DNA of 64,000 nucleotides from positions 62,001 through 126,000 of the forward strand of contig NC_089188.1 in the NCBI RefSeq assembly GCF_947507565.1, given 5' to 3'. Origin of the DNA: Oscarella lobularis. Its lineage: Eukaryota > Porifera > Homoscleromorpha > Homosclerophorida > Oscarellidae. Below are positions 50,491 to 59,976 of the stretch, piece after piece. Position 1 is the first letter of the stretch, and each line of letters starts with the position of its first letter. Made by a program: the position numbers and the translations under genes. A model generated the notes under the pieces. That model had not been told where the DNA came from, searched no databases, and saw nothing but the letters and a program-made list of their open reading frames with translations.

Positions 50491-51070
50491 ACTTTGATTC
50501 TAAGAGCCTGAAGATAAAGTTAAGGGCCTAAACTTTGATTCTAAGGGCCTGAAGATAAAGGTCATAGCCAAAACTCTGATTCTAAGGACCTGAAGATAAA
50601 GTTGAGGGCCTAAACTCTGATTCTAAGGCCCTGAAGATAAAGGTCATGGCAAAAACTCCGATTCTAAGGACCTGAAGATAAAGTTGAGAGACTAATCTTT
50701 GATTCTAAGGTCTTGAAGATAAAGTTGAGGGCCTAAACTTTGATTCTAGGGACCTGAAGATAAAGTTGAGGGCTTAGACTTTGATTCTAAGGACCTGAAG
50801 ACAAAGTCGATGGCCTAAACTTTGATTCTAAGAGCCTGAAGATAAAGTTAAGGGCCTAAACTTTGATTCTAAGGGCCTGAAGATAAAGGTCATAGCCAAA
50901 ACTCTGATTCTAAGGACCTGAAGATAAAGTTGAGGGCCTAAACTCTGATTCTAAGGCCCTGAAGATAAAGTTGAGAGACTAAACTTTGATTCTAAGACCC
51001 TGAAGATAAAGTTGAAGGCCCAAACATTGATTCTAAGGGCCTGAATATAAAGGTCATGGCCAAAACTCTG

Positions 51071-54000
51071 ACTCTAAGGCCCTGAAGATAAAGTTGAACG
51101 CGTAAACTTTGATTCTAAGGGCCTGAAGATAAAGTTGAGGGCCTAAACTCCGATTCTAAGGACCTGAAGATAAAGTTGAGAGACTAAACTTTGATTCTAA
51201 GGACCTGAAGATAAAGTTGAGGGCCTAAACTTTGATTCTAGGGACCTGAAGATAAAGTTGTGGGCTTAGACTTTGATTCTAAGGACCTGAAGATAAAGTT
51301 GATGGCCTAAACTTTGATTCTAAGAGCCTGAAGATAAAGTTGAGGGCCTAAACTTTGATTCTAAGCACCTGAAGATAAAGGTCATGGCCAAAACTCTGAT
51401 TCTAAGGACCTGAAAATAAAGTTGAGGGCCAAAACTTTGATTCAAAGGACCTGAAGATAAAGTTGAGGGCCTAAACTTTTATTCTAAGGAGCTAAAGATA
51501 AAGTTGAGGGCCTAAACTCTAATTCTAAGACCCTGAAGATAAAGTTGAAGGCCCAAACATTGATTCTAAGGGCCTGAAGATAAAGGTCATGGCCAAAACT
51601 CTGATTCTAAGGACCTGAAGATAAAGTTGAGGGCCTAAACTTTGATTCTAAGAGCCTGAAAATAAAGTTGAGGGCCTAAACTTTGATTCTAAGGACCTGA
51701 AGATAAAGTTGAGGGCCTAAACTTTTATTCTAAGGACCTGAAGATAAAGTTGAGAGACTAAACGTTTATTCTAAGGCCCTGAAGATAAAGTTGAGGGCCT
51801 AAACTCTAATTCTAAGACCATGAAGATAAAGTTGAAGGCCCAAACATTGATTCTAAGGACCTGAAGATAAAGTTGAGAGACTAAACTTTGATTATAAGGA
51901 CCTGAAGATAAAGTTGAGTGCCTAAACTTTGATTCTGGGGACTTGAAGATAAAGTTGAGGGCTTAGACTTTGATTCTAAGGACCTGAAGATAAAGTTGAT
52001 GGCCTAAACTTTGATTCTAAGGGCCTGAAGATAAAGGTCATGGCCAAAACTCTGATTCTAAGGACCTGAAGATAAAGTTGAGGGCCTAAACTTTGATTCT
52101 AAGAGCCTGAAGATAAAGTTGAGGGCCTAAACTTTGATTCTAAGGAGCTGAAGATAAAGTTGAGAGACTAAACTTTGATTCTAAGGACCTGAAGATAAAG
52201 TTGAGAGACTAAACTTTGATTCTAAGGACCTGAAGATAAAGTTGAGGGCCTAAACTTTGATTCTAGGGACCTGAAGATAAAGTTGAGGGCTTAGACTTTG
52301 ATTCTAAGGACCTGAAGATAAAGTTGATGGCATAAACTTTGATTCTAAGAGCCTGAAGATAAAGTTGAGGGCCTAAACTTTGATTCTAAGCACCTGAAGA
52401 TAAAGGTCATGGCCAAAACTTTGATTCTAAGGACCTGAAAATAAAGTTGAGGGCCTAAACTTTGATTCAAAGGACCTGAAGATAAAGTTGAGGGCCTAAA
52501 CTCTAATTCTAAGACCCTGAAGATAAAGTTGAAGGCCCAAACATTGATTCTAAGGGCCTGAAGATAAAGGTCATGGCCAAAACTCTGATTCTACGGACCT
52601 GAAGATAAAGTTGAGGGCCTAAACTTTGATTCTAAGAGCCTGAAGATAAAGTTGAGGGCCTAAACTTTGATTCTAAGAACCTGAAGATAAAGTTGAGGGC
52701 CTAAACTTTTATTCTAAGGACCTGAAGATAAAGTTGAGAGACTAAACTTTTATTCTAAGGCCCTGAAGATAAAGTTGAGGGCCTAAACTCTAATTCTAAG
52801 ACCCTGAAGATAAAGTTGAAGGCCCAAACATTGATTCTAAGGACCTGAAGATAAAGTTGAAGGCCTAAACTTTGATTCTAAGAGCCTGAAGATAAAGTTG
52901 AGTGCCTAAACTTTTATTCTAAGGGCCTGAAGATAAAGTTGAGGTCCTAAACTGTGATTCTAAGGCCCTGAAGATAAAGTTGAGAGACTAAACTTTGATT
53001 CTAAGGACCTGAAGATAAAATTGAGGGCCTAAACTCTGATTCTAAGGCCCTGAAGATAAAGTTGAACGCGTAAACTTTGATTCTAAGGGCCTGAAGATAA
53101 AGTTGAGGGCCTAAACTCCGATTCTAAGGACCTGAAGATAAAGTTGAGAGAATAAACTTTGATTCTAAGGACCTGAAGATAAAGTTGAGGGCCTAAACTT
53201 TGATTCTAGGGACCTGAAGATAAAGTTGAGGGCTTAGACTTTGATTCTAAGGGCCTGAAGATAAAGTTGATGGCCTAAACTTTGATTCTAAGAGCCTGAA
53301 GATAAAGTTGAGGGCCTAAACTTTGATTCTAAGCACCTGAAGATTAAGGTCATGGCCAAAACTCTGATTCTAAGGACCTGAAAATAAAGTTGAGGGCCTA
53401 AACTTTGATTCAAAGGACCTGAAGATAAAGTTGAGGGCCTAAACTTTTATTCTAAGGAGCTAAAGATAAAGTTGAGGGCCTAAACTCTAATTCTAAGACC
53501 CTGAAGATAAAGTTGAAGGCCCAAACATTGATTCTAAGGGCCTGAAGATAAAGGTCATGGCCAAAACTCTGATTCTAAGGACCTGAAGATAAAGTTGAGG
53601 GCCTAAACTTTGATTCTAAGAGCCTGAAGATAAAGTTGAGGGCCTAAACTTTGATTCTAAGGACCTGAAGATAAAGTTGAGGGCCTAAACTTTTATTCTA
53701 AGGACCTGAAGATAAAGTTGAGAGACTAAACTTTTATTCTAAGGCCCTGAAGATAAAGTTGAGGGCCTAAACTCTAATTCTAAGACCCTGAAGATAAAGT
53801 TGAAGGCCCAAACATTGATTCTAAGGACCTGAAGATAAGGTTCAGAGACTAAACTTTGATTATAAGGACCTGAAGATAAAGTTGAGTGCCTAAACTTTGA
53901 TTCTGGGGACTTGAAGATAAAGTTGAGGGCTTAGACTTTGATTCTAAGGACCTGAAGATAAAGTTGATGGCCTAAACTTTGATTCTAAGGGCCTGAAGAT

Positions 54001-55700
54001 AAAGGTCATGGCCAAAACTCTGATTCTAAGGACCTGAAGATAAAGTTGAGGGCCTAAACTTTGATTCTAAGAGCCTGAAGATAAAGTTGAGGGCCTAAAC
54101 TTTGATTCTAAGGAGCTGAAGATAAAGTTGAGAGACTAAACTTTGATTCTAAGGACATGAAGATAAAGTTGAGGGCCTAAACTTTGATTCCAAGGTCCTG
54201 AAGAGAAATTTGAAGGCCCAAACTTTGATTCTAAGGGTCTGAAGTTAAAGTTGAGGGCCTAGACTTTGATTCTAAGGACCTGAAGATAAAGTTGAAGGCC
54301 TAAACTTTCATTCTAAGAGCCTGAAGATAAAGTTGAGGTCCTAAACTCTGATTCTAAGGCCCTGAAGATAAAGTTGAGAGACTAAACTTTGATTCTAAGG
54401 ACCTGAAGATAAAATTGAGGGCCTAAACTCTGATTCTAAGGCCCTGAAGATAAAGTTGAACGCGTAAACTTTGATTCTAAGGGCCTGAAGATAAAGTTGA
54501 GAGACTAAACTTTTATTCTAAGGCCCTGAAGATAAAGTTGAGGGCCTAAACTCTAATTCTAAGACCCTGAAGATAAAGTTGAAGGCCCAAACATTGATTC
54601 TAAGGACCTGAAGATAAAGTTGAAGGCCTAAACTTTGATTCTAAGAGCCTGAAGATAAAGTTGAGTGCCTAAACTTTTATTCTAAGGGCCTGAAGATAAA
54701 GTTGAGGTCCTAAACTCTGATTCTAAGGCCCTGAAGATAAAGTTGAGAGACTAAACTTTGATTCTAAGGACCTGAAGATAAAATTGAGGGCCTAAACTCT
54801 GATTCTAAGGCCCTGAAGATAAAGTTGAACGCGTAAACTTTGATTCTAAGGACCTGAAGACAAAGTTGAGGGCCTAAACTCCGATTCTAAGGACCTGAAG
54901 ATAAAGTCGAGAGACTAAACTTTGACTCTAAGGACCTGAAGATAAAGTTGAGGGCCTAAACTTTTATTCTAAGGAGCTAAAGATAAAGTTGAGGGCCTAA
55001 ACTCTAATTCTAAGACCCTGAAGATAAAGTTGAAGGCCCAAACATTGATTCTAAGGGCCTGAAGATAAAGGTCATGGCCAAAACTCTGATTCTAAGGACC
55101 TGAAGATAAAGTTGAGGGCCTAAACTTTGATTCTAAGAGCCTGAAGATAAAGTTGAGGGCCTAAACTTTGATTCTAAGGACCTGAAGATAAAGTTGAGGG
55201 CCTAAACTTTTATTCTAAGGACCTGAAGATAAAGTTGAGAGACTAAACTTTTATTCTAAGGCCCTGAAGATAAAGTTGAGGGCCTAAACTCTAATTCTAA
55301 GACCCTGAAGATAAAGTTGAAGGCCCAAACATTGATTCTAAGGACCTGAAGATAAAGTTGAGAGACTAAACTTTGATTATAAGGACCTGAAGATAAAGTT
55401 GAGTGCCTAAACTTTGATTCTGGGGACTTGAAGATAAAGTTGAGGGCTTAGACTTTGATTCTAAGGACCTGAAGATAAAGTTGATGGCCTAAACTTTGAT
55501 TCAAAGGGCCTGAAGATAAAGGTCATGGCCAAAACTCTGATTCTAAAGACCTGAAGATAAAGTTGAGGGCCTAAACTTTGATTCTAAGAGCCTGAAGATA
55601 AAGTTGAGGGCCTAAACTTTGATTCTAAGGAGCTGAAGATAAAGTTGAGAGACTAAACTTTGATTCTAAGGACCTGAAGATAAAGTTGAGGGCCTAAACT
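51071..55700 (+). repeat. Higher-order series with 1968- and 1517-bp spacing
   Basis: Segments around 51071-52170 and 53039-54140 align at an offset of 1968 = 48 x 41 (GAACGCG at 51096 and 53064; TTCTGGGGAC at 51933 and 53901). The second marker appears a third time at 55418, a further 1517 = 37 x 41. These copies lie at the right flank of the array, close to its junction with 15-bp repeats. Confidence 0.7.
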
Positions 55701-56112
55701 TTGATTCTAAGGTCCTGAAGAGAAATTTGAAGGACCAAACTTTGATTCTAAGGGTCTGAAGTTAAAGTTCAGAGGCAAAACTTTGATTCTAAGGACGTGA
55801 AGATAAAGTTGAGAGACTAAACTTTGATTCTAAGGCCCTGAAGATAAAGTTGAGAGACTAAACTTTGATTCTAAGGCCCTGAAGAGAAATTTGAAGGCCC
55901 AAACTTTGATTCTAAGGGCCTGAAGATAAAGGTCATGGCCAAAACTCTGATTCTAAGGACCTGAAGATAAAGTTGAGGGCCTAAACTTTGATTCTAAGGA
56001 CCTGAAGATAAAGTTGAGAGACTAAACTTTGATTCTAAGGGCGTGAAGATAAAGTTGAGGGCCTAAACTTTGATTCTAAGGACCTGAAGATGAAGTTGAG
56101 TGCCTAGACTTT

Positions 56113-56194
56113 CTGAACAAATTGTCCCAGGACAAATTGTCCCTGGACAAATTGTCCCAGGACCAAATGTCCCAGGACAATTGTCCCCAAGACA
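56113..56194. repeat. 15-bp satellite, short block 3
   Basis: About five units of the GGACAAATTGTCCC repeat. It follows the last 41-bp unit (GTGCCTAGACTTTCTGAACA) with no spacer and ends GACAACTCTACC, the same exit into the 160-bp family as at 486. Confidence 0.9.
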
Positions 56195-56639
56195 ACTCTA
56201 CCTACATCACATACCTTTGCCCCCTCGATAGTCATCCTCCCTTCTGATTGCCTTCCCTTCCAATCCTCCTCTTCCCACTCGCATCCGTTGCTCGTATCAT
56301 TCTTCCTTACGCTCTTACACATCTATAAAACGAATTAGAGACCCCTCAATAACTAAAACTCTACCTACATCACATACCATCGATCCCTTGATATTCCTTC
56401 CCCTCCCTGCCTGCTTGTTCCTCTTCTCCCTCGCGCCCCATCTCCTTGTCATTGTTCCTCCCATCCCTATGCCCCTAAGAAAACTAATTAGAAATATGTA
56501 ACACAATTAGGAACCATTATATACCTATCAGTATTGACTCTGCCCTAACATTGCCCCTATACACATTAACAAAGCCACACAACTCATAAACAATTGCACG
56601 GCACTTATCTGACATCCTCCAGAAACCCCCTGTTTACAA
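56195..56639 (+). repeat. Second copy of the 160-bp / single-copy module
   Basis: Two units of the 160-bp repeat start at 56195 and 56358 (period 163), against three in the first copy. From 56348 the sequence aligns without gaps to 797-1088, including the non-repeating tail with CTATCAGTATTGACTCTGCC and AACAATTGCACGGCAC. No coding frame is credible; the longest frames are on the minus strand and short. Confidence 0.9.
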
Positions 56640-57052
56640 AAAGGAAGAAGGCAAAAGGCAAAGGGAAAAGGCAAAAGGCAAAGGGAAAAGGCAAAAGGCA
56701 AAGGGAGAAGGCAAAAGGCAAAGGGAGAAGGCAAAAGGCAAAGGGAGAAGGCAAAAGGCAAAGGGAGAAGGCAAAAGGCAAAGGGAAAAGGCAAAAGGCA
56801 AAGGGAAAAGGCAAAAGGCAAAGGGAGAAAGCAAAAGGCAAAGGGAGAAAGCAAAAGGCAAAGGGAGAAAGCAAAAGGCAAAGGGAGAAAGCAAAAGGCA
56901 AAGGGAGAAAGCAAAAGGCAAAAGGAAAAGGCAAAAGGCAAAGGGAGAAAGCAAAAGGAAAAGGCAGAAGGCAAAAGGCAAAGGGAGAAGGAAAAAGGCA
57001 AAAGGGAGAAGGCAAAAGGCAAAAGGGAGAAAGAAAAAGGCATAGGAGAAGG
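56640..57052. repeat. 20-bp purine-rich minisatellite, long array
   Basis: About 20 units of AGGCAAAAGGCAAAGGGAGA and its variants (GGGAAAAGGC, GGGAGAAAGC). Variants are clustered: GAGAAGG units on the left, GAGAAAG units at about 56820-56950. The right end degenerates to 7-13 bp pieces (GGCAAAAGGGAGAA). Six-frame openness of this unit produces a 162-codon Lys/Gly/Arg frame (56594-57082) and Leu/Phe/Pro/Ala minus-strand frames up to 227 codons; none has a credible protein character beyond repetition. The array is nearly four times as long as its partner at 1087. Confidence 0.95.
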
Positions 57053-57230
57053 ACAAATTGTCCCCAGGACAAATTGTCCTAGGACAAATTGTCCCCAGGA
57101 CAAATTGTCCCAGGACAAAATGTCCCCAGGAAAAATTCTCCCCAAGACAAATTGTCCCAGGACAAATTGTCCCAGGACAATTTGTCCCAAGACAATTTGT
57201 CCTGGGGACAAATTGTCCCCAGGACAAATT
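57053..57230. repeat. 15-bp satellite, block 4
   Basis: About 12 units of the GGACAAATTGTCCC repeat following the 20-bp array. The last units include inverted-centre forms (GACAATTTGT at 57191) and the string GACAATTTGTCCTGGGGACA, then join the AT-rich family through GACAAATTCTGAATAAATGC (57223-57242). The same two strings with the same 32-bp spacing end the 15-bp array at 59271. Confidence 0.95.
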
Positions 57231-57944
57231 CTGAATAAATGCAGATTTAATTCTGAATAAATGCAGAATTAATTCTGAATTAATGCAGAATTAATTCAGA
57301 ATTTATTCTGAAATTAATGCAGAAAAAATGCGGAATTTATTCTGAATTAATGCAGAATTTATTCTGAATAAATGCAGAAGTTATTCTGAATTAATGCAGA
57401 ATTTATTCTGAATTAATGCAGAATTAATTCTGAATAAATGCAGAATTAATTCTGAATTTATTCTGTACTAAAGCAGAATTTATTCTGAATTAATACAAAA
57501 TTAATTCTGAATAAATGCAGAATCAATTCTGAATTAATGCAGAATTAATTCAGAATTTATTCTGAATTAATGCAGAATTTATTCTGAATTAATGCAGAAC
57601 TCATTCTGAATAAAAGCAGAATTTATTCTGAATTAATGCATAATTTATTCGGAACTAATGCTGAATTTATTCTCAATAAATGCGGAATTTAAACTAAATT
57701 AATGTAGAATTTATTCTGAATTAATGCAGAATTTATTCTGAATTAAAGCAGAATTTATTTTGAATTAATGCAGAATTTATTCGGAACTAATGCCGAATTT
57801 ATTCTGAATAAATGCGGAATTTAAACTAAATTAATGCAGAATTTATTCTGAATTAATTCTGAATTAATGCAGAATTTATTCTGAATTAATGCAGAATTAA
57901 TTCTGAATAAATACAGAATTAATTCTGAATTACAGCAGAATAAA
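57231..57944. repeat. AT-rich satellite of about 22 bp, block 1
   Basis: About 32 units resembling CTGAATTAATGCAGAATTTA plus TT. Each contains the inverted repeat ATTCTG (8-base loop) CAGAAT, and adjacent units make longer palindromes such as TTAATTCTGAATTAA. Units alternate between GAATTAATGC and GAATAAATGC forms and between AATTTATTC and AATTAATTC. Stops are frequent and no gene is present. Confidence 0.93.
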
Positions 57945-58193
57945 AGATCGTGAACTTACGTAGACAAGGTGCTTAACCTTTCTTTTCAACATTCTATATT
58001 CTTTACGAGAGCTATGCTGCCATGAAGCATCCATGATCGTATATAAGGTGAAGAAAACGACAGGCGCTCCGTCGTGAGTCGACGATACGTCGGCGATCGT
58101 TCTAAAAGATCGCTCGTACACCCAGAAACGCCATGACGACGAAAAACTTAGCAATAACCGTTCAGAAAGTGACGGAACACGACAAGAAGTCGA
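57930..58193 (-). pseudogene. Possible relic exon on minus strand with donor-like site
   Basis: On the minus strand the frame is open from 58193 (after a TGA at 58194-58196) down to a stop at 57930-57932, 87 codons, without an ATG near the beginning (only TTG at 58152-58154). A strong match to a 5' splice donor, GTAAGT, lies at 57954-57959 in this orientation. That would end an exon just before the satellite begins. The peptide is mixed in character, with no known domain. It overlaps the plus-strand frame, so at most one of them is likely to be meaningful. Confidence 0.12.
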
Positions 58194-58298
58194 TCAAGAA
58201 CCTCAAACTCGCTCGCTAAGCGATGCACAGGAGACGAAAGACGAGCAGGGCTTTTCGAGTGTAACGCGCGCTAAAACATGGCGAAAAAATCTCACATT
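57945..58298. other. Non-repetitive, CpG-rich island inside AT-rich satellite
   Basis: About 350 bp of balanced-composition DNA interrupt the AT-rich array, entering after CAGCAGAATAAAAGATCG and leaving at CACATTCTCTGAATAAAC. CpG is frequent (GTCGACGATACGTCGGCGATCG region). It includes a 6-bp inverted repeat GCGATC / GATCGC at 58093-58098 and 58108-58113. I see no target-site duplication or terminal inverted repeat, so an insertion event is not proven. Open frames on each strand are listed separately. It may be a relic of unique sequence in which the satellite expanded on both sides. Confidence 0.6.
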
Positions 58299-58308
58299 CT
58301 CTGAATAA
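58078..58308 (+). pseudogene. Possible relic exon: 76 open codons without a start
   Basis: After a TGA at 58075 the plus-strand frame stays open for 76 codons to a TAA at 58306-58308, which already lies in the AT-rich satellite. The translation is hydrophilic and not repetitive, rich in Asp, Glu, Lys, Arg, Ser and Gln, and resembles an ordinary disordered protein segment. There is no ATG in frame, no family I recognise and no clear splice acceptor upstream. A frame of this length has a chance probability of a few percent in balanced DNA, and the opposite strand is open as well, so coding origin is only a possibility. Confidence 0.15.
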
Positions 58309-58850
58309 ACACAGAATTTATTCTGACCTAATGCAGGATTTATTCTGAATTAATTCAGAATTTATTCTGAATTAATTCAGAATTTATACTGAATTAATGT
58401 AGAATTAATGAAGAATTAATGAAGAATTTATTCTGCATTTATTCAGAATAAAATTCAGCATTAATTCAGAATTAATTCTGAATTAATTCAGATTTTATTC
58501 TGAATTATTGCAGAAATAATTCTAATAAAATGCAAAATAAATTCTAAATTAATGCAGAATAAATGCGGAATTTATTCTGAATAAATGCGGAATTTATTCT
58601 GAATTAATGCAGAATTTATTCTGAATTAATTCAGAACTTATTCTGAATTAATGCAGAATTTATTCTGAATTAATGCAGAAATTATTCTAGATTAATGCAG
58701 AATTTATTCTGAAATAATGCAGAATTTATTTTCAATTATTGCAGAATTAATTCTGAATAAATGCAGAATTAATTCTTAATTAATGCAGAATAAATCGGGA
58801 ATTTATTCTGCATTAATGCAGAATTTATTCTGTATTAACTTAGAATTTCA
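58299..58850. repeat. AT-rich satellite of about 22 bp, block 2
   Basis: About 25 more degenerate units of the GAATTAATGCAGAATTTATT family, with local forms GAATTAATTCAGAATTTA (58340-58400) and GAAGAATTAATGAAGAATTT. It ends in AACTTAGAATTTCAAGGAAG, leading into the 15-bp array. Confidence 0.92.
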
Positions 58851-59271
58851 AGGAAGAATTGTAGAAGGAAAAATTGCCCCAGGACAAATTGTCCTGAGAA
58901 CAAATTGTCCCCAGGAAAAATTGTCCTGGGGACAAATTGTCCCAGGACAAATTGTCCGAGGACAAATTGTCCCAGGACAAATTGTCCCAGGACAAATTGT
59001 CCCAGGACAAATTGTCCGAGGACAAATTGTCCAAGGACAAATTGTCCCAGGAAAAATTGTCCCAGGACAAATTGTCCCAGGACAAATTGTCCCAGGACAA
59101 ATTGTCCCAGGACAAATTGTCCGAGGACAAATTGTCCCCAGGACAAATTGTCCCCAGGATAAATTGTCCCCAGGACAAATTGTCCCAGGACAAATTGTCC
59201 GAGGACAAATTGTCCCAAGACAAATTGTCGCAGGACAATTTGTCCTGGGGACAAATTGTACCCAAGACAAA
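58851..59271. repeat. 15-bp satellite, block 5 (most homogeneous)
   Basis: About 27 units of GGACAAATTGTCCCA, with recurring GGACAAATTGTCCGA units. In the middle (58937-59150) the 15-bp period is nearly perfect, which makes every frame open: proline/cysteine/asparagine, glutamine/isoleucine/valine and leucine/serine/aspartate frames on both strands. It lies within the AT-rich family on both sides and ends in the same junction module as at 57191-57242. Confidence 0.96.
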
Positions 59272-59976
59272 TTCTGAATAAATGCAGAATAATTTCTGAA
59301 TAAATGCAGAATTAATTCTGAATTATTGCAGAATAAATGCGGAATTTATTCTGAATTAATGAAAAATTTATTCCGAATAAATTTAAAATTTATTCTGAAT
59401 TAATGCAGAATTTATTCTGAATTAATGGCGAATTTTTTTGAATTAATGCAGAATTTATTCTGCATTAATCTAGAATAATTTCTGCATTAATGCAGAATTA
59501 ATTCAGAATTTATTCAGAATTTATTCTGAATTAATGCAGAATTTATTCTGAATTAATTTAGAATTTATTCTGAATTAATGCAGAATTTATTCTGATCTAA
59601 TGCAGAATTTATTCTGAATTAATGCAGAATTAATTCAGAATTTATTCTGAATTAGTGCAGAATTTATTCTGAACTAATGCAGAATTTATTCTGAATTAAT
59701 AAAAAATTAATTCTGAATAAATGCAGAATCAATTCTGAATTAATGCAGAATTAATTCAGAATTTATTCTGAATTAATGCAGAATTTATTCTGAATTAATG
59801 CAGAACTTATTCTGAATAGAAGCAGAAATTATTCTGAATTAATGCAGAATTTATTCGTAACTAATGCCGAATTTATTCTGAATAAATGTAGCATTTATTC
59901 TGAATTAATTCAGAATTAATTCTGAATTAATGCATAATTTATTCTGAATTAATGCAGAATTTATTTTGAATGAATT
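59272..59976. repeat. AT-rich satellite of about 22 bp, block 3
   Basis: About 32 units of the GAATTAATGCAGAATTTATT family. Strings such as AATGCAGAATCAATTCTGAA (59734) also occur in block 1 (57518), so the blocks share unit order in places. It ends TGAATGAATTCTGGCAGGCA, joining directly the 21/24-bp family. Confidence 0.93.

Larger units (their letters stand above)
12536..56112 (+). repeat. Main 41-bp satellite array, about 43.5 kb, 1062 units
   Basis: A continuous array of the 41-bp unit. The first GAAGATAAAG starts at 12544 and the last equivalent (GAAGATGAAG) at 56086; the difference is 43,542, exactly 1062 x 41, and intermediate sites I checked (13610, 50223) are also in phase. The unit contains the inverted repeat AAAGTT (9-base loop) AACTTT and an AGATAA motif. 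Recurrent unit classes differ in the loop: GAGGGCCTA, GAGAGACTA, GAAGGCCCA, GTCATGGCCA, GAACGCGTA, GATGGCCTA. Stop triplets (TAA, TGA) occur in all plus-strand frames, and no open frame of note exists. Nothing other than this repeat lies in the 43.5 kb. Confidence 0.97.

Noticed and set aside
12536-56112. Telomere-like CCTAA (TTAGG complement) in the 41-bp unit
   Set aside because: It occurs once per unit as part of GGCCTAAAC and never as a tandem pentamer, so it is not a telomeric array.
56594-57082. 162-codon Lys/Gly/Arg-rich open frame and its Leu/Pro/Phe antisense frames
   Set aside because: Pure translation of a stop-free 20-bp minisatellite; both strands are open along the same length.
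57945-58298. Transposon insertion in AT-rich satellite
   Set aside because: No terminal inverted repeat, target-site duplication, poly-A tail or transposase-like frame could be seen at the edges.
58848-59270. Several 114-164 codon open frames on both strands
   Set aside because: Products of the stop-free 15-bp unit; all frames are open at once.
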